A stretch of DNA of 64,000 nucleotides, from NCBI GenBank assembly GCA_029851415.1, contig CM056742.1, positions 156,555,121 through 156,619,120 on the forward strand, written 5' to 3'. This document shows positions 11,101 to 24,292 of the stretch, piece by piece. Position 1 is the first letter of the stretch; every line of letters begins with the position of its first letter. The notes beneath the pieces were generated by a model, which did not search any database, was not told the origin of the DNA, and saw only the letters and a list, made by a program, of their open reading frames with translations. The stretch comes from Eretmocerus hayati (Eukaryota > Arthropoda > Insecta > Hymenoptera > Aphelinidae). The translations under genes were made by a program, and so were the position numbers.

Positions 11101-13571
11101 TTTTTTGCAATGTTGGTCCAAACATGATATCATTAACCTCCCTCAATTTAAAGATATAGACACTTTGTCCATATTATATTTATACCATTTTGAAGTGTTG
11201 GTTCATACGGGATTTTCATTTACCCGGTTACTTTGCAGATGCTATGGTCTTCCTATTTACCTGTTCTATGTCATTTGGAAACTCTCTAAGAGTTCCGACG
11301 ATTTTTTCGAAATTTCTAGGGATTCTTCAGCATTAGTGAGCGACGAGCCCAGTCTATTTCGGGCTCATTTTACCGAATGGTTCGCCCCCCCTCCCATGAA
11401 CTTAATAAAATTGAATTGCTCTCTATAATTTTATCACATTCCTCGCCATCGAGCCCAACCGTTGAGTGAATAATCACCAAAATTCAACCATTTCCTCATC
11501 TAATTCATCATTGAACATCTCACTGCATTTCAAGCTCCATGCCCACTCCTATTCTTGTATTGATCCAAAATTCAACATCTTTTTTTAGATATTTTTCCAA
11601 ACATGACATCATCCAAATCATTTTCAATTAATAACCTAACCAATGTATCTTCATTATTATCAGTATTTTTGGAACGATTGGTGGTTGATACGGAATTTCT
11701 ATTCTTCTCCTACTCTGGAAATGGACTGTAACAACGGGTTCTAAGAATATGGAGGGAAGATTTCAAATGATACGGCTCTAAGAAAGCATTTTGCAAATAT
11801 CTTCCAGCAGTGTATTTTGTATTTAATTGATTACTGAGTTTTGAGGATCTGTGTCGCTGACATTTTGGGATTTTTGTCATTTGTATGTCAGTATCGCAGG
11901 TGTTGAATGAAATTTCGAATGAGGTGATGTCGTGTAAAATTTCATACGAACCAATTTTAGTAGAATGAAATTTTCTTAAATACTTCTAACGCGTATTCGT
12001 AACTCAAATACAATGACATTCGTTCCAAAATTGAAATAACTGAAATGTTTTAGGCAACTTCTATATTAGATCTCTTGCACGCCTGTCAGATAATAGGGCT
12101 GCAATATATTTGAGGTAACTTCATCCCAGAATATTCATTTTTAGGTACGATATGAATTTCAGCAGAAGTTGAATTAAAATTTCATTTCTCGGATGTGACC
12201 GAATGAATTTTGTAATTATTCATCCCTTTGTCAACCTACTCAGTTTTTTTATTCACGTCATTATTAAATCCTTGTGCGTGAACTATTTATAAAATAAAAT
12301 AAGTTGATAACGATCATGAATAACCAGAATACGTCAAATTTCCTAGTAACGGCTCTTTTAGTAAGTGATGTAAAAAGCTCATACCTATTCTACAAAATGA
12401 AGCAGTGAATGAAAAAGTCATAAAAGGGCACAGGACTTCATTGAAGTTACGAAGGACGTTAGAAGCGTAAGACGCGAGAAATGAGTAAAAAAAAATCTTA
12501 TCTGGTAATCCACTCCATCTGGTATAACGCTCGAGGTAGTGGCTCTCAACTTGAGCTGATTGTATCCACAGTATTTCATCCTGGCTACACCATTAATGGA
12601 TTTCACTCGTTTCCCGTACTGACTGTAGTTACTGCCTCAGTGTGCGTGTCAAGTTCAGTCAAACGTGCAAGTCGGCTGGGATTTTCACGAAAACAGTGGG
12701 TATAAGAGATTCAGCTAGCTAGCTCTGGCTTTAAAGATACGACAAAATGAGAAAAGTGTTCTTTATACGAGAGAATTTTACAGCTATTTTATATCCTTTT
12801 TCCTGCTGAAGTAATTGAAGAAATACACTTGGTTCTTTTCCATCGCAGGATATTTAAAACAGTGCCTAGAAGCCCTTTTAGTCGAATGACTCAACCAATC
12901 CGCTTATAGTTTCAACCCATAACCTACTACCCTTTACTCTACAATATCATCTACATAGAACACAATTCTTCAGTAGAAGCATGAAAGTTGGAGATTTAAT
13001 TGCTGACCGGTCCAATCGGTAACATAGATTCTTGGCAAATCTCAAAATTCGAAGTACCGTATACATACATGCATACAGCGTTGGAAGTTCAAGTACACAT
13101 TTAAAATCGATATTCCTTGAGTGTATTCTCTACACGTAACTCAAATATTGTCTTCCTCATTATTGAATTTGATGAACCTTGGAACATCTCACTCCTTCCG
13201 TTCAATGTATGAGAATGATGATGAATGCACCATCTGTTATAGCATCAGTTTCTTCTCCACCAGCTATAGCTGTATCTCTAGTCTCTTGATCAACTTTTTT
13301 TCTCTGGCAAAGTTTACCGTGAACTTTCTTTTTTGCGGCAGTGTAGCATGTCGTGGCAATGCTAGATCACAGAACAAAACGAAGCCACATGTAGGTATAT
13401 CTTTTTTTCCGTGTAATCAAAAGCTTCTCTGTTATTCATTGGTTTTTTTCGAATGCGAGAGGTATAGGCTTACAGTGTTTCCTTGAACGTAGCATCGTGA
13501 AAATTCAATCATCTCATATTTTCAAGCGAAGTGTACGCTTCGAAGTGCATAATTGATTCGATTTCAAATAG

Positions 13572-14465
13572 TAAGGTAAATGTACCCAACTTACCCCTGT
13601 AACCAAGATGCCCCCATATGCCGATCTCAGGAATGGCCACTCGCTGACCTTCCTACAAACTTTTTTTTACGTTTGTTATTTCAAAATGAGAGGAAACGAG
13701 TGGCCCAGGCTGGCCCTGACGCATTTTCGCGTTTTCCAAAAAATTTAAAGTGATTTTTTCCATCTTTCATATTTGCACAGCTAAGAAATCGACGATAAAA
13801 TCACATTCAGTAAAACCTGTGCCCAAATTAGTATATTATGACACTACCCATCTGCACGCAGTCTCACACGATATTCTATAGCATCAAAATCCAAAAATCA
13901 TGTTCAAAGTTGCGATTTTTAGGTTGAAGTGCTGTAAATGTTGAATTTGACCAATCTTAATGTACCGTATAAAGTGCGTTTGATTTCTTGTTTCAAGACC
14001 TTTGAAATCCGTTCTTTAGAGTTTCAAAACTCTAATCTGGAGCGATTTTATGATCAAAATACGTAGATTGTTCGTAAAAATGGAGGCCAAAATTGGAGTG
14101 TACCCAACATGGCCCCTATGTGATTATCCCGAGAGGGTTTGTGCAGTATAACCTTTTTCAATACCCAGAACTTATTTATCGCATGGAAAGAAGTCACAAA
14201 AAATAGTGATTTAGAACGATGAATGAGCTCGAAATGTGGATGCACGGAGATAAAAAACGATTTTGTGCACTTTATCCCCAACTCAAACTACTTGAATTGA
14301 TGGGGGCATATTGGTCACACCCTTCTGTAAACTCAAATTACTTTTTTGATGAAGTGAGATCTTGGATCTAATTGGTTGAAATTGATTTTTTCTCAGCTCA
14401 TTTCGAAGGTCTTGAAACAAGCTTCAAAGTTGCTGGAGTTGTTGAGAAAATGGCTTGATGGGGGT
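13572..14465. mobile_element. Non-autonomous element, GTACCCAACTT family, copy 2
   Basis: It starts TAAGGTAAATGTACCCAACT and follows the copy at 58535-59496 block by block: CCCCCATATGCCGATCTC, ACGTTTGTTAT, then TGATTTCTTGTTTCAAGACC. Its right end is decayed; the last clear match is AAAATGGCTTGATGGGGG. A double-hairpin element is inserted at 13831-13940. No coding frame is convincing. Confidence 0.75.
13831..13940. repeat. Double-hairpin element, copy 3, truncated (DH3)
   Basis: It begins AGTATATTATGAC and carries only one arm of the large hairpin (ACTACCCATCTGCACGCAGT), then ACGATATT, then a small hairpin with TATAGCA against TGCTGTA. It interrupts the surrounding repeat: the relative at 58535-59496 reads CAAATTCTTTGATTTCAACC at the corresponding point near 58789 and lacks the insert. 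Confidence 0.7.
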
Positions 14466-15169
14466 ATTCCTACTACTCAATAATGATCTGGCCTTCGCTT
14501 TCTTTAAGTTTTCTGTCCCAGACTCACTCACTAAAACCATACCATTTTACTACGGTGTTTTTCCTCGTTGTCAGAATTCATACTCAAATTTTATCGCGTT
14601 AACAGCTCTCACTAAACACACCATGTCCTCGTCCTTTTTAAGCTTTCATTGGACGAGGAATCTCGCACACCAACCGCAGCAATATCATCTCTCGACGAGC
14701 ACAAAATTTCGTACATGTATTTTCGCACCGACTCTCTCTCTCTCATTTATTCCGCAAACGGGCCGAAAGTAACACCAGAGGTAGCAGCAACCATCATCAG
14801 AGTTGGTGTGAAACTATCACCGCACCGGCTCCTATGCTGTCTCATAAGGCACGTAATTAACCAATACTGCCACATTTTCATGTATGCATCTGTATCCGTG
14901 TATTTGTTTGCATTTACGGGTGGCTGAATAACTCCCCTGGGGTATCCCACCTCGTAAACATTTGTATATAACGTATAATTCAGGATGACGCCCTGGACCC
15001 AGACTTCATCTCAAATTGCAATTATCTCCCCGGGAAATCTCGCTACCTCTGCTCATTATAAAAGTCCAAAATTTGAGTCTAATCCATGGGACATTTTCTT
15101 CATTCGATTTTTGAAAAACCTATTCATTCTGGGAACGATGTAGTTATACTCGAGTGTTCATCATGAATA

Positions 15170-15812
15170 GCAGTGTATATACGACAAAAGGATGTCACTT
15201 TGACCGGATCATGATTTCTATACCCAATTTTTGACGCCAGAAACCGAATCCGAGTCTCAAATCGCTTCGGATCACCAGAATTTTCTTAAAAACTCGAGAA
15301 ATCATATTTTAGAGATTCTCCTGGCGTGGACGAAATTTTTGACGCAATGGTTCAAACGGACTACGGGATCGTATTTAAACTGCCTTTTTGCACCGAGAAA
15401 GCATATTTCGATACGCAGGGGCGAAATCTTTTCTTATAATAATTTTGAGATAGTAATGTTTGATGCAAAAACAGGTGTTTTTTACCCCCAGAACACGTGC
15501 AAGCATTTGTTTTTGTAATAATACTTGCTATCTCAAAATTACGAGAGAAAAAAATACTTACTTTAACGGGGTATCTAAATGATATGCTTTTTCGATGCCA
15601 GATGATCGCCTGACCGTTATCAGCTAGTACGTCAGAATCTTGGTCTTCGTCAAAAAATTGCTAAGGAACGATTTTTTTTGCGATTTAAAAAAAATCTGGA
15701 GTTTTGAAGCGGTTTGGGACTTGGTTAAGGTTTTAGCGTCGAAAAAATGTGAAAAAACGATAGTCCGATCAATGTGACATCCCGAGTCCAAAATTTTATC
15801 ATTCAGTGTAAT
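15170..15812. mobile_element. Foldback element, ATGTCAC family, copy 1
   Basis: Inverted arms are centred near 15490. ATGTCACTTTGACCGGATCA on the left pairs with TGATCGGACT-like sequence on the right that ends ATGTGACAT. Interior arms such as ATAATTTTGAGATAG against CTATCTCAAAATTA also pair. A second copy is at 18673-19450. No transposase is visible. Confidence 0.7.
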
Positions 15813-18672
15813 ACTTGAAGAAAAGGAGATGGTTTTCTCGTTCATGAAACCATGTGCGATCAAAATGACTTGATGTAGAGAATCTTTTGATTTACACATA
15901 ACTTGTATTTAGACATTTGAATGATTTCTCTAATCATGTGTTTAACGAACTAAGTTTTCATCATATCAATATTTCAAAGTCAGGAATCATCGAAGTCAGA
16001 TGATATTGATCTCGGAAATTTCTTGATAGAAACTGATGAGTAAAGCCCCATCAATATTTTCGAAACTACATTTTTCAAGCTTTGACCATTAATTTCATGA
16101 ATTTTCAAGTTCGAATTCTTCACGTTAACATTCATCCTTACAATTCGCAACAAAATCTCGTTATCCTCACAGCTGAGTTATGACTTTAATGAATGGAAGA
16201 TTATTCCAAAATTTAGATTGATATGTAATTAGGAGCTTGATCTAAAATTTGGTCTAATTACTAGGAGAAATAGCTGTGAAGGGTAGCTTGGGATTTCGTT
16301 GAGTGCTACAAAAGCCTCATATATGCGCGTGGCAGTCTCACACTATATATACGGTAATTACTACGTAGATTACGCGAGGCTATTCCTAATGCACAACGTC
16401 GTCCCTCTACTTACTGTTTGAGGAAATTTTGTACCCAAAATATAATTGCATTTGTACGAGCAAACTTTATACGCAATACGAGTGTGTACCAGTGCGCGTA
16501 CTAATACTGCAACTCATTGGGGAGACACTTTCACGAAATACTAACACTGAGCTTTAATCTCTTTGACTTTATTCAGTTTTATCACAATTTTGGTAAGCTT
16601 GATACGCTTTGACGTTTTCTAATTACTTTGATCAAGTTTTCACATCATGCCCCGAATCTCAATTTAACATTTCCAAAATTACAATTTCGGTAAAGCTTTC
16701 AATTCAATTCAAGCTCTCACCACGCTTATCAAGTAAATGAAAATCATGCGTTGATATAATAAATTCATCTGATACCGAAACACACACAATTTTGAATGCA
16801 TCGATCAATATGTTAACCTGTTCACTGCAATTTGCCGATTGTAAATATTCATACGAATCGTATGAAATATATAATCCAACATTTCAACCCATCGTGTACC
16901 AGACAGCTACAATCAAATAATGATTGATTGTATAAACGATTTTACGCTTCTCAAATATTCTCTTTTTCTCAAAAAGTATACCTCCTTCAGAAGCAACAGC
17001 CGGAACAAACTCACTTGCGTTGGAGAGTAACAATAACCAGCGACAAACTTTGAATTTTCCTTCTCTAAATTTGTTAACACCAAAGTATTCGCGCATTACT
17101 CACTAAAGCATGCGAGGAAATTCGAGAGCGAGTGCATGGCTGCTGCATGCAACGATGTGTGAGTAAACAATGGGTATATAGTATCAAATTCTCGTCTCTC
17201 TCTCAGCTGTGCAGTCATTTTCTACCTTTATTGCATGCTCCGCACATCAGAAATATTGACTCTGCCTATAACAAGCGATGCCAAGTCTTTTTATACGATA
17301 TACTTTTTTCCCCTTTTCTTCCTTTCGTTCTGCGCTTTTTCTACGTCAGATGCAGTGAACAGAAAAGAGCTATACATGAGCAGAAAGTAACGTAAATGGA
17401 AGTCTTTGGTGAAACAAATCAAAGAAAGACGAGCTTTTATACTCTTCAGTTTCCTCCACCTGATTTACTGGGATTATAATTGAATTCCAAAGAATCACAA
17501 AAATTCCATGTCTTTTGTATGTGATTTTTCCAAGTTTTGTGTTCTAACAATATGTGAGTCCTTATCAAATTCTCAAAGAAAAGTTGTTCTTCGCTTATTG
17601 ATTCGAAAGTGCCCTTTAATAAACACAAAAATGAAATTCTGCAAAAGACAGGGAACGTAGGTAAAATATGCCGCAGCAAAATGAATATCGAATCGCAAAT
17701 CATATTTAATTAGTTTCTCTTTCCGACCCACAAAATATACAAATGATATTTAGCCTTACCAATCACTCATCGAATGCAATTACCAAAATTAACCGAGGTC
17801 GTCATCGCGTTTAAATTGCAAAACGTGAATTCGAGCAATACGATTGATCTGTAGTTCAAATGGCCTTTAGGCAATAATCAATCGAACTATAAACAGCTAT
17901 AACCCATGCGGAATAAATCCCTTTTCGATACCCCGTGTTACGTTACAATTATTAACTCTTTTACCTTACGTAACGTATCTATTCAGAAAGATTATCCGAT
18001 GGAAAGGAAACTTGTTCTCCACTCATTGTGATGTGTTGTATATGTATACATCCAACGAGTATCCATTTCTCAATGTTTCACGCTGGATGCACTTCTTGTT
18101 CTGTAAACGTTAGAACAATGGAGGTTGTCATCGTTGTAGATATAGAGAAGGAAGACTGGTAAGGATATATACTGAGAAATTTCATTCGACGAAAATGACG
18201 TCGTCCTTATACCGTATGATATATCGGTCTGACTTCTGCACGACGAATTTATATCATATTTTGCGAATGTAACAATCGCTCCGATTTTAATATCCAATAA
18301 ACTATGAAATCTTTCTCTTGAAAAATTTACTTGAATTTTCTTCATTGCTGGCACAAGAGGAGGAACACCAGCCCTTACTAACAAAATCACAAGAGTTCCA
18401 CGATGCATTTGGTGAATTAATTACATAATCCGAATCGTATAAAAATTATTCAGCAATACAAAAATTCTTTTCAAAATCCTAGTGCTCTTTGTCAGGTTCT
18501 TGAATTCTCGAAAGAAGTAACATGAATAAATGGTCCGACAATTGCCAATTTGATAAGTAGTATGAACTAAGTGATTTTTTCCAAATTTGGGAATCTGACC
18601 ATTTCGCTGAGTGTCTGTTGTAAATCGCAGACACATTCTGTAAAAAATTTGATGATTCTATGCGTCCTTCAA

Positions 18673-19450
18673 TTACACTGCACAACAACATTTTCGGAGT
18701 CGGAATGTCACATTGATTGAACCATGATTTTCTCACGTTTTTGTTTTTAGGCTGAATCCAGAAACCCCCCCCCCCTCTTCCAATTGCTCCAGAACATCAG
18801 GATTTTTTCAAATCGCAAAATATCGTTTTTTCAACGACTTTTCTGGCGGAAACAAAGTTCCTGACGGAGTAGCTCAAAACAGAGCACACAATCGTGTTCA
18901 GACGGTCATTTTGCATCGGAAAAAAATATTCGGATTCTCCGCGCAAGAGAGAGTATTTATCTTCACGCCATTTGAATTGCAAAGGTTATTGCAAAAATAC
19001 ACTGTAAAAATTCTTTTGGAAAAACTTCAACCAACTGATGGTTCAGTTTAAAATTCAACCAGTTGTTTGAAGTTTTTCCAAAAAAATGCTTACGGCGTAG
19101 GTGCTTTCACGTTTTTGGGGGGTCAAAAACACCTGTTTTTGCGGTAACCCTTGCTGTTTAAAAATCACGGGGAAAATTTCTCGCTTGCGTAGGGTATCCA
19201 AATATGTTTTTCCGACGCAAAATTACCGTCTGAACACGATTCCGTGATTCGTGTTGAACTATTCCGTCAGAACTATCGTCCACGCCAAAAAAATATTAAA
19301 AAATAACGATTCTTCATCTGAGAAAAGTCCTGTAGTTTTGAAGCAATTTGGTGGGGTTAGGATTTGGTTTTAGCATCGAAAAATGCATAAGAAAATCATG
19401 ATTCGGTTAATGTGACATTTCGATTCCAAAATTTTGTTGTACAGTGTTAT
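18673..19450. mobile_element. Foldback element, ATGTCAC family, copy 2
   Basis: The ends read TTACACTGCACAACAACATT and, inverted, AATTTTGTTGTACAGTG followed by TTA. The inner arms share ATGTCACATTGATTGAACCA and its complement. The centre near 19040 is a tight hairpin with TTGGAAAAACTTCAACCA on one side and its complement on the other. An 11-C run is at 18765-18775. The CACTG ends resemble mariner-type termini, but assignment is tentative. Confidence 0.7.
18765..18775. repeat. Poly-C tract, 11 C
   Basis: An uninterrupted run of 11 C inside the foldback element at 18673-19450; absent from the paired arm, so probably gained later. Confidence 0.85.
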
Positions 19451-21412
19451 AGTTCATCTCCCGGGCGGAATGGAGGAATAAGGCATCTCAACACATCCAA
19501 AATGACTGTGAGAGCGCAAGGTAGGGATATTACCATCCCGAAAACTCTGAACGTGTAATTTCACGCTCAAAAATGAATTCGTGTATGGGACGTGGCTTTA
19601 TTTTAGTCAAAATCTACGAATTAGATCCATAAAAATCTCGATAAAAATTGAAAAGCTCATAAACTTCCTTTATCAAAAGTATAAAGTTTTTGACTCGTCA
19701 GCAGTGAATGAATTTCTTTATTCACGATGTTACTCATGCCAGCTATTGCTCATTTGTTACGATGTGTTTTTCATGTACTTAAATCGAGCCATCGGCCACG
19801 TAAGCCTTCATAATTTTGTGAAATTGCAAACTTCGTCTCCTCTCTGTAACTCCACGAAGCGAATTGGATCTATTCTACTCGAACCATCAAATCAATCACT
19901 CCTGTCGCCCTCGAAACTCACTCCCACGCAATAGCTGAACGATCAATGCCATGAACGGATATCGCTTTTCTGAAACTATATATTGCTGCAATTTGAATGA
20001 TCAAAATCGGGCTACTTGGAGAAAAAAGCTCATTTCAAAGACCCGTTTTCTTACATCAAATAGAATCATTCAAAGCTCTTCAAAAAGTGAGCTTTCATCT
20101 CCTGCATAAATTTTATCTAAATATTGAAAAAGAAAACGAATAAAAAAAGTGAAGATCTCACCGTGGCAGAATCTGTCTCTGTCAGCTACAGTTTTTTGAA
20201 AAGTGCCCATCAAACTCGTTACGTTATGATAATGGGTGAAAATCGTGAATAAATTATGATTACTGCATGAATGAATGGAATCCCTTCTGAATTCTCACCC
20301 GCTAATTTTCTGAATCTTGGCAAGTTAATGAGATCCCATTTATACACACTCCTCGTGAGAAGCGAATGAAAATTCATTGCTCAATAATTTCCGAAATGCA
20401 CTCTCTTACAGTTAGTGGTAAAATCAAGCGCGAGCGAGCTCCATCCCTGCAGCATTCGCGTGCTATAAATCTCAACGCCCAGAGAACATTGCAGATCATA
20501 CAATATAGCGCAGAAGAGTAAGATCGGTGGCCTCTCGCCCGAGATTAGGCTTGTTCACAGATACACCTCTTAGGTATATAAGTATACCTATAGCTTTCCG
20601 CATTGCGCATTCGACGTGACCGAGAATTCGAATGCTGCAAACTATAGAGACAGAAAGAAATACGAATCGTGGCCCTCCTCTCCCTCTGCACCATTTTGCA
20701 AAAGTATGACAAATGTTCACCCCTCTGTGTATATCATTGTTCACGCCTTCTCCCGCTAGATACATCTCCTTCGTTTTCGTTATATTTCATAGACTCTCTA
20801 TCTCTCATTGCGCCCCCTTTAATATGTGCTAGCAAAAACAAAAAATAGTACCCTCTAATTCCATGAAAATTTGAGAAAGGCGCCAAAATCGAGTTTCCCT
20901 AGTGTGTTATATAATATTTTATGACACCTTGGATTATTGTGTGTTTATTTTGAGGAATATTTTGTAGACGATGAGGTGGTAGATCATCAGAATTTATTGC
21001 ATAAGTATTGTTGGGTGGAAAATTGAGATTAGGTCCTTCAGGTGCGTATCAAAATGAATTACGATGGGTTGATAAAAAGGTCTCGTATGCGAATCTGATA
21101 CAAAATGAAAAAATGGTCTGGGTTTCTGCTTGGCGTGCCAAAAATTTAACCCGTTCACTATTCTATCCTCTCCAGGGAATATTATCGAATTACGATAATT
21201 CGTGATCGTTTTTTTTAAATGCATGGGAGGGAAAATCTGAAAAATTCCGAAAATTTTCTTTCACTACAAGGAACAAAATGGAACACCAATGGGGTCTTAA
21301 TATGGAATTATGAGAGAGGAAGGAATATAGAACGGAAAATCTTCAAAATTACAATTTTTCCATTTTTTGCCGTTTTGTCGCCCCAGAAACATATTCTGAT
21401 CAGAAAAATAGC

Positions 21413-21603
21413 ATTTTCATTACTCTAACCTAAAAATGCCGCGTTTAAATAGAATTTTTGGGTTCTCGTAATGAAAAAATATATCCGCACTCCGCTTGCA
21501 AGCCCATTTTGGGCACTGGAGGACATGTCTGTCTCGCTTCGCTCGACAGACAAACTGTCCTAGTGCCCAAAATGGGCTACTGCGCTCAGTACGGAAATAT
21601 ACT
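21413..21603. repeat. Double-hairpin element, copy 4 (DH4)
   Basis: Orientation is reversed relative to copy 1. The small hairpin comes first (TTTTCATTAC against GTAATGAAAA, 21414-21477) and encloses TCTAACCTAAAAAT. The large hairpin follows, with arms AAGCCCATTTTGGGCACT and AGTGCCCAAAATGGGCT. Its apex is GGAC, then CTCGCTTCGCTCG at 21533-21545, then GTCC. It ends GTACGGAAATATACT before ATT, the complement of the family boundary. Confidence 0.75.
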
Positions 21604-22566
21604 ATTCCGATACCATGGGTGATTTTGTCGTGAATGGGTTAATATTCGTATACTTAACTGTAACTGACCATAGGCATTTTTTGTGGCTATTACTCACTTT
21701 TTCTTTCAAAGAGCATTTGTAAAAACTGTTTCAGAGTAACTGATACATTTTCTTCAAACTAGGCAGATCGAAAATAATTTTTGTCGGTAGACAATTTTTC
21801 TCATTGTCAAGCACCATGAGATTCAGGGAATCATATAAACGTTGTGATTTTTATATTATATTTTATGAAAAGTCTCAAGAAAGAATTTCAAATCAGATTA
21901 TTGCATCATGAAATAATCACTTTTGTAACATTATTGATTCAATCGGTGTTACAATTAAATCTATTTGCTGACTCGATTACCGTCAGAACTGCATCAACTC
22001 AGTAGTACAGTTGGCTAATTAAACAATAAATAATTCTGATCTTCCGTTCTCTCCCTCTCTCTCGCATTCAAACGTAATGCTCTTGTATTCATTGAAGCTG
22101 TTTTGAAACTGTTATGATGACAAAATTAGTTCACTAAAAGTATATAGCTATCTCTTACGTCAAAGATCTAAATAAGCTTTCTATTGACTCATCTAATACA
22201 TACCTTCATAACATGATATTATTTAGTTCTTCAAATTCGGTTGCTCGACCATTTGTCACATCTTTTCTACCGTGACTTTGGGATCTTAAGCTTTTGGTGA
22301 TTGATTTTTTCGACAAAGTTTGGTTGTAATGCTACTGGTTCGTCGATTTTGTTTGGAGAACGTACCATTGAGATTGAGCAATCATCTACTTATCAAAATT
22401 CCTCCAGTCTATCAATCCTTGAAAGCCAGCTCAAGAATTCGCACTGCATAAATTTCTGTGTTTGCGAAATACATGAACACTTTAGTAATCTGTAATATTT
22501 GTCATAGGATATGACATGTACAGTGCTATTATTGAAGTGTCCAAAAATCTCCGTTTAACCAGTAAT

Positions 22567-22755
22567 AGTACATTATTGCCCTGGGCGCGTACGCCCAGTT
22601 CGGGCGCTAGGACAGTTTATTTCCCGAGCGAAGCGAGGGAAATAAGTCCTCCGCGCCCGAAATGGGCCTGCAAGCACAGGGCAATAATGATTTTTCATCA
22701 TGAGAACCCTAAAACCGCATTTGAATGCGGCTTTTTTAGGTTAGAATGATGAAAA
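22567..22755. repeat. Double-hairpin element, copy 5 (DH5)
   Basis: It begins AGTACATTATTGCCCTG after AAT. The large hairpin has arms CATTATTGCCCTG and CAGGGCAATAATG, an inner CTGGGCG/CGCCCAG loop, GGAC at 22610, CGAGCGAAGCGAG at 22625-22637 and GTCC at 22646. The small hairpin has CATCAT against ATGATG, CCGCATT against AATGCGG at its tip, and TTTTTTAGGTTAGA. A copy with only about six differences by eye is at 40808-40996. Confidence 0.8.
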
Positions 22756-24215
22756 AAATATTCCATCAGAACGATTGATTATTCTCATCACACTCCTCAA
22801 ACCAAAGCAATCCCCACCAACATCAATTTCTTAATCTCGCTTGCGGTCTTGCGTACAATAAAATGAAAAAAAAAAATAGCCGGATCGACGTCCGCCACCT
22901 TCGCGCTATTTTTGCTCACATCCAATCACCGCAACAACAACAGCTGCACGAAAAAGTCGACGATCTCTCATGTCCACGAGGATGATGATCATCGTCACCA
23001 TCTATATGTCTATATCTCCCAACGCCTCTACCGATGCTACTAAAGAGCTATAAGCTTCAGTCAAATTACAACCGCGCATGAAATCGGACCAAAAGTTTTT
23101 GTGCATAACGTCGCTCATTTTTCTAAAGTCTTTTCACGTGGTCGCAACCATCGCGAAAAAAATCTATGCGATGGGGCGTATTGTCACCCTCAACTGGCGA
23201 GGCAAGTTTTTTTTTTCTTCAAGTCTATAATAGAGATAGGATTCATATTTTTTAGTGAAAATATGGTTATGTCGATATGAGTGATGTGTACGTCAAAGTG
23301 TCATGTGCATATATACCTACAACGTTGGGGGTATCGGTAGCCGGCAATCGTATATCGTACGAGTAATAGAGATATAGTTTCCCTAGAGATTGACAAATTG
23401 AAAGTGACGCGAGAGGTACGATGAAAATCCAAGTAACGACCTGACATTCGATGTAATGATCTTTGCGGTCGGGTTAAGTGATTTGTCCGTCAGTTATTTA
23501 TTGGATGAATATTCGGCATCGTTGACCAGTGGCAGTTTATACTATACATATATATAAAATCGTGGAGCCACCCGATGAGACCTGTATAAATTACGTTCAT
23601 TCGTCTAGTGTAGAATTTTATTCGATAGTTTTTTTTGGAAACCTGGCTTTTTTGCTTGACATGAACGAATTGAGTGGAAAATGTTGAAAGTGAGGGACGC
23701 GAGCTTGGCACGTCAATTTCGGCGCAACGATATTACGGTAAAACGGGACACAATTTTGGAGATTGATTTCAATCGGGTTTTGGTGCTTCGGTTTTAGTGG
23801 CAGCTAACTTGACGTTGACGTTGTACGATTTGAAATTTTTCCGCATCGGTTCGTTGCGAGTTTGATTGATTTCTAAATCAATGGATAGAAAATGGAATTC
23901 ATCCCAACGGTATTTGCTTTTGAATTGAAAGTGAATACGAGGCTCGAGACTGTTCCTTCATTTCACCTCGATTTGATTAAATGGAAAGCCTCCTCTATAC
24001 CTTATACAATATTTCGTAAATGGGCTTGGTAACAATCATGATGATGCAGGAGTATCCATGCCCTGTAATAAATTCGCAATTTGATGATGATTGCTATATT
24101 GAACTTCAGCGTTACAAATTTCATGCATCTTCAACCTTTTTAGAGTTTTACAGTTCTAATACATAGATTTTAAACTACCAAATCCACCGAAGGGTACTCT
24201 AAAAAGTTCACGTTT

Positions 24216-24292
24216 GTGCCGAACGAGATTCAAACCCAGGTTTTCTACGTTGAAGGCGAGGACCTTATGTTCACTAGACCACCACGGTGGCT
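24216..24292 (-). repeat. tRNA-like sequence (SINE head or tRNA pseudogene)
   Basis: The minus strand carries TGGTCTAGTGA at 24271-24281, matching a pol III A box, and GGTTTGAATCT at 24226-24236, close to the B-box consensus, at normal tRNA spacing. A TTTTT run (AAAAA on + at 24201-24205) follows as a possible pol III terminator. The acceptor stem does not pair well and one T-stem pair fails. The anticodon loop CTTCAAC would read TCA, so a working tRNA is unlikely. A tRNA-derived SINE or a pseudogene fits best. Confidence 0.6.

Noticed and set aside
22567..22755. CRISPR or bacterial attenuator-like hairpins
   Set aside because: The hairpins look like bacterial terminators, but the window is clearly eukaryotic with spliced genes, and the copies are dispersed repeats.
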